Source: Synechococcus sp. CBW1108
Lineage (GTDB): Bacteria; Cyanobacteriota; Cyanobacteriia; PCC-6307; Cyanobiaceae
DNA: 64,000 bases
Reading direction: 5' to 3'
Assembly (NCBI RefSeq): GCF_015840335.1
Contig: NZ_CP060395.1
Span: 1,959,277-2,023,276, forward strand
This document shows, piece after piece, positions 40,441 through 47,448 of this stretch. The notes under the pieces were generated by a model. The model searched no databases. It was given only the letters and a program-made list of their open reading frames with translations, and had not been told where the DNA came from. Numbering within the stretch: position 1 is the first letter of the stretch; each line of letters begins with the position of its first letter. The position numbers and the translations under genes were made by a program.

Positions 40441-40482
40441 ATGAAGTTGGCCGGTCGGCGACAAGCTCGTTGGCCGGTGGGG
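40437..40482 (+). repeat. IS21 left-end tandem 23-bp units
   Basis: Two adjacent units, 40437-40459 and 40460-40482, each run GACAA, then a variable stretch, then GTTGGCCGGT and GG. Inverted copies lie at the right end (42955-42977, 43107-43129, 43130-43152). Confidence 0.75.
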
Positions 40483-40506
40483 TGAGTGCTGGAGACCCTG
40501 GTGCCG

Positions 40507-42123
40507 ATGCGCAGGGACCAGGTGATGCCGGCACCACTGACAAGCCACCAACGCAATCTGTTCATGACGAAACGACGAGGCGGCAGCAGCCAGGAGGCTG
40601 CTGCCGCGGCGGCGGGCATCTCAGTGCGCAGTGCTCGCCGGATTGAATGCAATCAGCTGCAGCCGCGGGCGAACCAGCCCCGTGGCCGCACCCGCCCCGA
40701 TCCGCTGGTAGGGGTATGGGAGGAGGAGCTGGTGCCGTTGCTGCAGCGCTCACCCGCGCTGACGCCGATCACGCTCCTGGAGCATCTGCAGCAGCAGAAA
40801 CCTGATGTGGACTGGATTCCGCTACAGCGCACCCTGCAGCGCCGGGTGCGGGAGTGGAAGGCACTGCACGGCCCGGCGCCGGAGGTGATCTTCCCTTTGA
40901 GCTATGAGCCTGGCGAAATTGCCTTCTGTGACTTCACCCAGCTCAAGGGGGTGGAGGTGACGATCGCCGGCCAGGTGTTCCCCCATCTGCTGTTCCACTA
41001 CCGCCTGGCCTGGAGCGGCTGGAGCTATGCGCAGGTGGTCCAGGGCGGCGAGAGTTTTGCAGCCCTCTCCGAGGGTCTGCAGAACGCTCTGGCTGCCTGC
41101 GGCGGGGTGCCAGGTGAACTGCGCACCGACCGGTTATCAGCAGCGTGCCGTAACCGCAACGGCAGTTTCAGCTCCGACATCACCCGCCGTTATCACGCCC
41201 TCTGCAGCCACTACAGCCTGGCCTACAGCCGCAACAACCTGGGGGTGGCGCATGAGAACGGCCGTGTGGAGAGTCCCCATGGCCATCTCAAGCGGCGGAT
41301 CGAGCAGGCGTTGCTGCTGCGCGGCAGCAGTGATTTCGAGTCGCTGGCTGAATACCAGGCTTTTCTGGCCGCGGTGATTGACCAGTACAACAGGCCGCGC
41401 CTGATCCGGCTGGAGCAGGAGCAGGCGGCGCTGCGGCCACTACCGCGGTTTCGTTTTGCCGACTACGACATTGAACAGCTCACGGTGCGGCGCACCAGCA
41501 CGATCGAGGTACGCAGAGTCGTGTATTCGGTGCCGCCGCGGCTGATCGACCAGCGGCTGACGGTGCGGATCTTCCACGACCGGCTGCAGCTGCTTCTGGG
41601 CCGGCAGATCGCCTGCGAACTGGAGCGGCGCCACGGCGGTGTCGAGCGTCATGGGCGGGCATGGAGCATCGATCTGGAGCACCTGATCGATGCGCTCAGG
41701 CGAAAACCCCGGGCATTGCTGCACTGCAGTTACCAGCGGGAGCTGTTCCCCGATGAGCGCTGGTGGCAGCTGTGGCAGCAGCTGCGCAATGGCGGTGACC
41801 GTGACGCCGCCGCCCGATTGATGGTCGAGGCGCTGTATGTGGGCTGCCGCCTGGCGGGCTACGAGCCAGTGCTGGGTTGGCTCGAGAAGGCCCATCAACG
41901 GCAAGGGCTGTCGCTGGCGGCGCTGCAGCAACGCTTCCGGCTGCCGCCCCATCGCCCCCACCCACCGCAACGCATTCCCCAACACAGCCTGCAGAGCTAT
42001 GACGACCTCCTCGTCCTCAGTGCCCAGACCCCAGGCGGTGGAGGCGGCCCTGCCGATGCTGCTGCGGCAGCTACGGCTGGCGCGATTCCGCTCCCACTGG
42101 CAGAGCCTCGCCTTACAGGCTGA
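40507..42123 (+). CDS. istA: IS21-family transposase IstA
   Basis: A DDE transposase of 538 residues. The N-terminal helix-turn-helix (SSQEAAAAAAGISVRSARRI) precedes the catalytic core with EIAFCDFTQLKG (first Asp), ELRTDRLSAAC (second Asp) and VAHENGRVESPHGHLKR (Glu). The C-terminal third is Arg-rich and probably binds IstB or DNA. I chose ATG 40507, preceded by GGAG; a GTG at 40486 and an ATG at 40525 are alternatives. The last 125 bases overlap istB in another frame. The gene appears intact. Confidence 0.85.
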   Translation: MRRDQVMPAPLTSHQRNLFMTKRRGGSSQEAAAAAAGISVRSARRIECNQLQPRANQPRGRTRPDPLVGVWEEELVPLLQRSPALTPITLLEHLQQQKPDVDWIPLQRTLQRRVREWKALHGPAPEVIFPLSYEPGEIAFCDFTQLKGVEVTIAGQVFPHLLFHYRLAWSGWSYAQVVQGGESFAALSEGLQNALAACGGVPGELRTDRLSAACRNRNGSFSSDITRRYHALCSHYSLAYSRNNLGVAHENGRVESPHGHLKRRIEQALLLRGSSDFESLAEYQAFLAAVIDQYNRPRLIRLEQEQAALRPLPRFRFADYDIEQLTVRRTSTIEVRRVVYSVPPRLIDQRLTVRIFHDRLQLLLGRQIACELERRHGGVERHGRAWSIDLEHLIDALRRKPRALLHCSYQRELFPDERWWQLWQQLRNGGDRDAAARLMVEALYVGCRLAGYEPVLGWLEKAHQRQGLSLAALQQRFRLPPHRPHPPQRIPQHSLQSYDDLLVLSAQTPGGGGGPADAAAAATAGAIPLPLAEPRLTG

Positions 42124-42790
42124 GGCCGAGGGCTGGAGCCCCAGCCAGTTTCTCTATGCCCTCTGTGAGCAGGAGGTGGAGCAGCGCCAGCAGGCCCGCC
42201 AGCAACGGTTGCTGCGATCAGCCCAGCTGCCCTGGAGCAAGGTGCTGGCGGATTACGACCATGGCGGCCGAATCGAGGCGCACCGATGGCAGGAGCTGGA
42301 GGCTCTGAGCCGCCAGAGCGATTGGCTGCAGCGGAGTGAAAACGTGCTCTTGTTCGGCCCCAGCGGTGTGGGCAAAACCCATCTGGCCATCGGCATCGCC
42401 CTGGCGCAGATCGGCCTGGATCAGGCCTGCCGCTTCTATCCCGCCACGAGCCTGGTGCAGGAGCTGCAGAAGGCCCGCGCCGACTACAACTTGCCGGCAG
42501 CGCTGGAGCGGCTGGATCGCTACCCGCTGCTGCTGATCGATGACATCGGCTACGTGCGGCGGGATGAACAGGAGAGCAGCGTGCTGTTTGAGCTGATCTG
42601 CCACCGCTACGAGCGCCGATCGCTGCTGATCACCGCCAATCAGCCGTTCACCGCCTGGGATGAGATCTTCCCCAGCAGCTCAATGACCGTGGCGGCGGTG
42701 GACCGGCTGGTGCACCACTGCCACATCGTCGAGATCAGCGGCGACAGCCACCGCCGCGCCCAAGCAAGCCGGCGCAGCGGCAGCAAATAG
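41999..42790 (+). CDS. istB: IS21-family helper ATPase IstB
   Basis: A 263-residue AAA+ ATPase (DnaC-like) that assists IstA in target selection. Walker A is LLFGPSGVGKTHLAIGIALA, Walker B is LLLIDDIGYVRRDEQE, and ITANQPFTAWDEIF follows as in the family. It starts at ATG 41999 inside the end of istA, which suggests translational coupling. It appears complete. Confidence 0.9.
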   Translation: MTTSSSSVPRPQAVEAALPMLLRQLRLARFRSHWQSLALQAEAEGWSPSQFLYALCEQEVEQRQQARQQRLLRSAQLPWSKVLADYDHGGRIEAHRWQELEALSRQSDWLQRSENVLLFGPSGVGKTHLAIGIALAQIGLDQACRFYPATSLVQELQKARADYNLPAALERLDRYPLLLIDDIGYVRRDEQESSVLFELICHRYERRSLLITANQPFTAWDEIFPSSSMTVAAVDRLVHHCHIVEISGDSHRRAQASRRSGSK

Positions 42791-42954
42791 CCACAGCAGC
42801 CGTAGAGAAGCGGAGAACAGCCCGGGAGATTGTCGTCCGGCGACAACCTGGTGCCGATGGTGCCAGATCCCGGCGGGGAGCTCCGCGCTGCCGGCGGACC
42901 GTGGGTTCCGCCGGCTCGTGCGCTCCAGGGCAAGGCTCAGCAGAGGTCTCGGCG

Positions 42955-43152
42955 CCTAACCGGCCAACGTGGTTGTCGCCTGGTGCCGATCAGAGGAAGT
43001 CAGTGCTGGCAATGGCTCTGAGCGATGGATGGCTCAGTATTCGTGTCGCCTCCAGCGCCATTTCCCCCCGGTTGTCGCCGGCGACAACCGGGGGGAAATC
43101 AGTTCCCCTCACCGGCCAACTTGATTGACGCCAAGCGGCCAAGGGGGTTGAC
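42955..43152 (-). repeat. IS21 right-end 23-bp units
   Basis: Three inverted units related to the left-end repeats lie at 42955-42977, 43107-43129 and 43130-43152. The outer two are directly adjacent. Between them is a 40-bp perfect palindrome (43060-43099). The region 42791-43156 has no coding frame. Confidence 0.7.
43060..43099. repeat. 40-bp perfect palindrome near the IS21 right end
   Basis: ATTTCCCCCCGGTTGTCGCC is followed directly by its exact reverse complement, with no spacer. The inner part, GTTGTCGCCGGCGACAAC, resembles the TTGTC/GACAA edges of the terminal repeats. It could form a cruciform or stop transcription, but there is no T-run. Confidence 0.9.
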
Positions 43153-43156
43153 GCGG

Positions 43157-44016
43157 GACACTTGGGCGAACACGCTGCGCAGGGCAGCGGTGACCATGCC
43201 TTGGTGAGCCCTGGGAACACACTGCAGCAGGTTGCGGGCAAAATGCACCCGGCAGCGCTGCCAGACGCAGCCCTGCAATTGCCTGCGGATCGCCTTGGTG
43301 AGGCCGCTGTGGGCGTCAGAGATCACCAGCTTGACGCCACCCAGACCCCGCTCTTTGAGGTGGGAGATGAACTCCGCCCAGAAGGGCTCGCTCTCACTGT
43401 TACCCACCTTGAGGCCCAGCAACTCCCGGCGCCCGTCCTCGTTGACCCCCATGGCGACGACGACAGCGCGGGAGCAGACCTGCTGGGCCTTGCCCAGGCG
43501 CCCCTTGAGGTAGGTGGCATCCAGGTAGACGTAGGCGTAGCTGCTGCTCTCCAGCGGCCGGCCCAGGAACGCCTGCACCTGCTGGTCGATGTCCTGACAG
43601 ATGCGGCTCACCTGCGACTTGGAGATGCCGCTCTGGGAACCCAGCGCCGCCACTAGGGAATCCACCTTGCGGGTCGAGACGCCACTGATGTAGGCCTCCA
43701 TGATCACCGCGTACAGGGCCTGATCGACCCTGCGGCGGGGCTCGAGGATCGTGGGCAGGAAGCTGCCGGCTCGCAGTTTGGGGATCTGCAGGGCGAGATC
43801 CCCCACCTGGGTGGTCAGGGTGCGAGGCCGGTAGCCATTGCGTTGGTTGACCCGCTCCTCGCTGCGCTCATGGCGATCGGCACCGACCACAGCGGAGGCC
43901 TCCAGTTCGATCAGCTGCTGCAGGCCGTAGCGGGCCAGCTCGGGGATCAGCTCACCGGCGCTGCTGCCATCGAGTAGCGCCGCCAGTTCAGGCACGGCAG
44001 CATGGTGCTTGGGCAT
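43157..44016 (-). pseudogene. IS256 transposase, N-terminal fragment
   Basis: It begins MPKHHAAVPELAALLDGSSA at 44016 and carries the first two catalytic acidic residues: YAYVYLDATYLKGR and KLVISDAHSGLTKAI. QNGYRP-type sequence (RVNQRNGYRPRTL) marks the IS256 group. The frame leaves the family after VFAQVS at the IS21 boundary and runs on briefly into IS21 sequence. The catalytic Glu is in the fragment at 40052-40440. Confidence 0.88.
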
Positions 44017-44111
44017 GGTTCGTCTGGTTGAGGTGGTACTCGAACCAGGGAAACGGGCCTGCCCACCCGGGGTCCCCACGAATCCAGCGCCCGAGGCGCT
44101 GAATTCGCGGG

Positions 44112-45128
44112 GTGCCCCGCCCCTTGCAACGCCAGCCGCTGAGCCGATCGCTTGAGGTGCGGACGCTCAGCCCCGGCTACGCCGGGGCTGAGGCCCAGGG
44201 GAATTACACCACTGCGGGGGACGCAGGCGCGGTCGGTCGCCAACGGCTGCCACGCCACATCCAGCACGAACATCGAGATGGCAATCCGGCCGCCTTTCGC
44301 TGGAGTGTGCTGCTCAACAGCGGCCTCTCCGCTTTGCAGCTGGCGATTGGCATCGGCTTTGGCTCTTTGGCCCTGATCGGTGATGCCCTGCACAACCTCG
44401 GCGATGTGGCGGGATTGCTGCTGGGCTGGGGGGCCGAGCGCCTCAGCGCCATGCCCGCCAGCAGGCAATTCACCTACGGATTTGGCCGCAGCACCCAGCT
44501 GGCCTCGATGATCAACGCGGCCTTGATCTTGATGGCATCCGCCGTTGTGATCGTGGAGGGCGTACAAAGACTGGCCAAACCGGTGGAGCTAACCCCTGGC
44601 CCGGTGGCGGTGGCGGCCCTGTTGGGCATCGCGGTGAACCTGGGCTCGGCCCGTTTGTTTGGCCACAACCACAGCCACGATCTCAACCGCCGAGCTGCGG
44701 TGGTGCACCTGCTCACCGATGCGGCGGTGAGTGCTGCGGTGCTGGTCAGTGCCCTTTTGATTCAGTTCACCGGCATCCACTGGCTCGATCCCTTCACCGG
44801 TATTGGGGTGGGCTTGGCCGTGGCCTGGACCGGTTGGACCCTGCTGCGCCAGTCGGTTCTGGTGAGCCTGGACGGGATCCCACCAGGCATCGATCGAGAC
44901 GCTGTGGAACGCACCTTGACCGCGCTACCAGGGGTGGCGGCGGTGCATCACATCCATATCTGGGGCATGAGCACCTCCCAAACGGCGCTGACGGCGCACC
45001 TCCTGCGCGATCCCCAGCAAGTCGATGACATGGCCCTGCTGCATATAGCAAAGGCTGAGTTGGCCCAGCTGGGCATCGACCATTCGACTCTGCAGTTAGA
45101 GCCCCTGTCGTTAGAGCCCGTGCAGTGA
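44112..45128 (+). CDS. Cation diffusion facilitator (CzcD-like metal efflux)
   Basis: A membrane exporter of Zn2+/Co2+/Cd2+-type ions. The CDF body (from about residue 60) has six helices, the helix II and V metal sites SLALIGDALHNLGDV (the D-x3-H/N form) and VVHLLTDAAVSAAVLV, a His loop LFGHNHSHDLN, and a cytoplasmic domain with HHIHIWGMSTSQTALTAHL. The first 50 or so residues (from GTG 44112) do not look like CDF sequence, and the IS256 element ends about 50 bases upstream. The real start may be later or the original 5' end may have been lost. Confidence 0.85.
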   Translation: MPRPLQRQPLSRSLEVRTLSPGYAGAEAQGNYTTAGDAGAVGRQRLPRHIQHEHRDGNPAAFRWSVLLNSGLSALQLAIGIGFGSLALIGDALHNLGDVAGLLLGWGAERLSAMPASRQFTYGFGRSTQLASMINAALILMASAVVIVEGVQRLAKPVELTPGPVAVAALLGIAVNLGSARLFGHNHSHDLNRRAAVVHLLTDAAVSAAVLVSALLIQFTGIHWLDPFTGIGVGLAVAWTGWTLLRQSVLVSLDGIPPGIDRDAVERTLTALPGVAAVHHIHIWGMSTSQTALTAHLLRDPQQVDDMALLHIAKAELAQLGIDHSTLQLEPLSLEPVQ

Positions 45129-45195
45129 TTGGGTCTGCGCAGCCCCGGGGAGCCAAAAATAGCTTTGCTGGGGGCGTTTAAGCCCAATCAAATTT

Positions 45196-45768
45196 TCAAG
45201 TTCGTCGAGGTGCGGATAGTTCGTCGAGGCGCGGATAGCGCTCGGCGATTGGGTCGCCACTGAACTGGGCCACCCAGCCTTCGGGGTTGTCAAAGAAGCG
45301 CAGGGCGCAGAAGTGGGGCTCTGGGCCCATGTCAAACCAGTGCTTTGTGCCAGCGGGCACGGAAATCCAGTCGCCTGCTTCACAGAGCAGCTGCAGCACC
45401 TCAACGCCGATGTGCAGGCAGAAGAGGCCCTGGCCCTCTACGAAGAAGCGCACTTCGTCTTCGCTATGGATGTGCTCGGCAAGAAACTTCTGACGTAGGG
45501 CCTGGCGGTCGGGGTGCTCCGGCGTCATGCGGATCGCATCCACCGTGGGGTACGACCCGCCGGTCTGTACCTGGGCGATTTCGGCGCTGTAGGCGGCCAG
45601 GATCGCGGCCGGATCGGCGTTTGGGGCCAGGGGGGCTTTGACTTGCCAGCGCTCAAAGCCGATGCCCAGTGGCGCCAGGGTGGCGGCGATCTGGGCCGGA
45701 TCGCTGCTGCAGAGGCTGGGGGAGGCTGGTCCGGCCGGGTCGGTGGCAAACACCTGCAGGAGACTCAT
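45196..45768 (-). CDS. mtnD: Acireductone dioxygenase
   Basis: A metal-dependent dioxygenase of methionine salvage that turns acireductone into the keto-acid precursor of methionine (Fe form). The 190-residue cupin has the metal site HIHSEDEVRFF and the later histidine in VPAGTKHWFDMG. It acts directly after the fused mtnB-mtnC enzyme at 21813-23240. At the 3' end a 19-bp tandem duplication (45201-45238) shifts the frame, so the product ends LDELSAPRRT. Without it the frame would continue as LDELENLIGLKRPQQ. The catalytic core is untouched. Confidence 0.92.
   Translation of the reverse strand: MSLLQVFATDPAGPASPSLCSSDPAQIAATLAPLGIGFERWQVKAPLAPNADPAAILAAYSAEIAQVQTGGSYPTVDAIRMTPEHPDRQALRQKFLAEHIHSEDEVRFFVEGQGLFCLHIGVEVLQLLCEAGDWISVPAGTKHWFDMGPEPHFCALRFFDNPEGWVAQFSGDPIAERYPRLDELSAPRRT
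45201..45238. repeat. 19-bp tandem duplication at the mtnD 3' end
   Basis: TTCGTCGAGGTGCGGATAG (45201-45219) and TTCGTCGAGGCGCGGATAG (45220-45238) are identical at 18 of 19 positions. Because 19 is not a multiple of three, the duplication changes the C-terminus of mtnD. Confidence 0.9.
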
Positions 45769-45823
45769 TTGGCCAGGGCTCTTTCAATTCCCACCCTAGA
45801 AAGGCAGCAGCAGCAGGCCAGCG

Positions 45824-46600
45824 GTGTCCTCGGCAGAATTCCCAGGAGAGCTGGCGGCGGCGGGGCTCACCCTGGTGGGGGTAGGGCCAGGCAATCCGGA
45901 GCTGCTTACGGTGGCGGCGGTGCGTGCGATCGGGGCCGCGGCGGTGGTGGCCTACCCGGTGGCCCGGGAGGGTGCCGATGGCATGGCTGCCCGCATTGCC
46001 GCCCCCTGGATCGGGCCCCAGCAGCGGCGCTTGCCGCTGCTGTTTCCGATGGTGGCTGGCGCCGAACCGCGCCAGGCTGCCTGGCACAGCGCCGCCGCAG
46101 CTCTGGCGGCTGAGGTGGCCGCCGGCCAGGCGGTGGTGTTGCTGTGTGAGGGGGATGCCTCCCTCTATGCCAGTGCCTCCTACGCCCTGTTGGCCCTGGC
46201 TGAACGCCATCCGGCCTGTCCGGTGGCGGTGATTCCGGGCATCACCGCGGTGGCGGCGGCCGCCGCGGCAGCCTCCTCCCAGGGATTGCCCTGGCCCCTG
46301 GCCCTGCAGCAGGACGCCCTGCTGATCCGGCCCACCCCCGACGGCGCCGAGGAGCTGGCGGCCCTGCTGCAGAGAGCCTGCGGCGAGGGCATGGTGCTGG
46401 CCCTGCTCAAGCTTGGCCACCGCTGGGCCTGGGTGCGTCCGCTGCTGGCGGAGCGGGGGCTGCTGGCCGCCAGTCTTTTTGCCCAGCGGGTGGGCTGGCC
46501 CGACCAGCTGCTGGCGCCGGCGGCTGAGGTGCCCGCCGACGAGCAGCCCTACTTCTCCCTGCTGCTGATCCGCCAGAGCTGGCCGGCGGTGCTGCCCTGA
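45824..46600 (+). CDS. cobI: Precorrin-2 C20-methyltransferase
   Basis: SAM-dependent methyltransferase of cobalamin (B12) synthesis, adding the C20 methyl to precorrin-2 or its cobalt form. The 258-residue tetrapyrrole-methylase fold has LVGVGPGNPELLTVAAVRAI, VVLLCEGDASLYASASY and VIPGITAVAAAAAAAS, the usual three motifs. The GTG start at 45824 is the earliest sensible one. The B12 link is consistent with cbiQ nearby (52272-53204), a component of energy-coupling metal or vitamin uptake. Confidence 0.92.
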   Translation: MSSAEFPGELAAAGLTLVGVGPGNPELLTVAAVRAIGAAAVVAYPVAREGADGMAARIAAPWIGPQQRRLPLLFPMVAGAEPRQAAWHSAAAALAAEVAAGQAVVLLCEGDASLYASASYALLALAERHPACPVAVIPGITAVAAAAAAASSQGLPWPLALQQDALLIRPTPDGAEELAALLQRACGEGMVLALLKLGHRWAWVRPLLAERGLLAASLFAQRVGWPDQLLAPAAEVPADEQPYFSLLLIRQSWPAVLP

Positions 46601-46671
46601 GTTGCGCCCCTGACCAGTAATGGCCGCCAGGGCCAGGGATGGTCAGACTTCTCCGCAGAGCTTCCGTAGCG

Positions 46672-47448
46672 ATGACCCCGATCGATTGGTTTGCCCTGCT
46701 GCATCCGGTGCTCGCGGTGTTGTTCGTCTATCCGGTGGTTGGGGCCACGGTGCGGCTGGGCCTACTGGCGCGGGAGCGGCGCCTAGGGCTGAGCAGGCAG
46801 CCCCTCACCGTGCCCCAGGAACATGCCGACCACGGCCGCTGGCTCGCTGGCGGGGTCGTGGTGGCCGTGCTGATCGCCCTGGTGTACTCCTTCCTCAGCC
46901 GCTGGTTTGACCCCGGCACCCCCTTTGTTGGCGGGCAGGGCCGGTTGGCCCTGCTGGTGTTGGTGGCCCTCGGCAGCTTGCTGGCCCTGCTGGCTTTGGG
47001 GCGGGTGCGGCGGCCAGCCCTGCGGGCGAGCTTTGCCCTGCTCACCTGGGCGGGGTTGCTGGGCCTGGGCAGCCAGCCGGAAATTTGGCGGGTGTCCGAT
47101 AACCCCTTCAGTGGGGCCTTCTGGAGTTCCCACTACTGGAGTGGGGCCCTGCTCACGGGCCTGCTGCTGCTGGCCATGGCCTCCCGCCCGGAAATCCAGC
47201 GTTCGCCCCGCATGCGGCGCCTGCATGTGAGTGCCAACGTGCTGGCGGCGGTGCTGCTGGCGGTGCAGGCCATTACCGGCACGCGAGACCTGCTCGAGAT
47301 TCCCCTGAGCTGGCAGAAGCCGGCGATTTACGCCTGCGACTTCAACGCCCGCCGCTGTCCCCAGGCCCAGGCCCAGGGTGCAGCTGCTGGTGCACCAGGC
47401 TTCGACGGCCGGGTCCGGGGGCGACGGGCCGCCGCGCCAGTTGTCTGA
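46672..47448 (+). CDS. DUF4079-type membrane protein
   Basis: A 258-residue membrane protein of unknown function from a cyanobacterial family. It starts MTPIDWFALLHPVLAVLFVYP and has about six helices; conserved-looking parts include FSGAFWSSHYWSGALL and TGTRDLLEIPLSWQKPAIYA. Family members as I recall end soon after CDFNARRCP, whereas this frame runs about 29 residues further (PQAQAQGAAAGAPGF onward), over the end of the convergent glycosyltransferase gene. The tail is probably a readthrough of a lost stop. The ATG at 46672 is preferred to an upstream in-frame ATG at 46639. Confidence 0.8.
   Translation: MTPIDWFALLHPVLAVLFVYPVVGATVRLGLLARERRLGLSRQPLTVPQEHADHGRWLAGGVVVAVLIALVYSFLSRWFDPGTPFVGGQGRLALLVLVALGSLLALLALGRVRRPALRASFALLTWAGLLGLGSQPEIWRVSDNPFSGAFWSSHYWSGALLTGLLLLAMASRPEIQRSPRMRRLHVSANVLAAVLLAVQAITGTRDLLEIPLSWQKPAIYACDFNARRCPQAQAQGAAAGAPGFDGRVRGRRAAAPVV

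Larger units (their letters stand above)
40441..43156 (+). mobile_element. IS21-family insertion sequence
   Basis: About 2.7 kb with istA and istB on the plus strand. Joining the flanks with one copy of GACA (present at 40437-40440 and 43157-43160) restores the IS256 reading frame as VFAQVSADTQE, which fixes the insertion to within a few bases. Both ends carry multiple 23-bp units with the core TTGGCCGGT, typical of IS21-type terminal repeats. Confidence 0.82.
40033..44060 (-). mobile_element. IS256-family element interrupted by an IS21-family element
   Basis: A reverse-strand IS256-type (mutator) transposase is present in two pieces, at 40052-40440 and 43157-44016, separated by a complete IS21-type element. 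Outside the transposase, GGCCTGTTTCCTG (about 40033) and GGGAAACGGGCC (about 44048-44059) look like degenerate terminal inverted repeats, so the outer borders are approximate. No target duplication was found. Confidence 0.7.

Noticed and set aside
40033-45128. The IS256 element and the metal exporter gene as a composite transposon.
   Set aside because: Only one IS256 copy is present, so there is no second end to mobilise the exporter.
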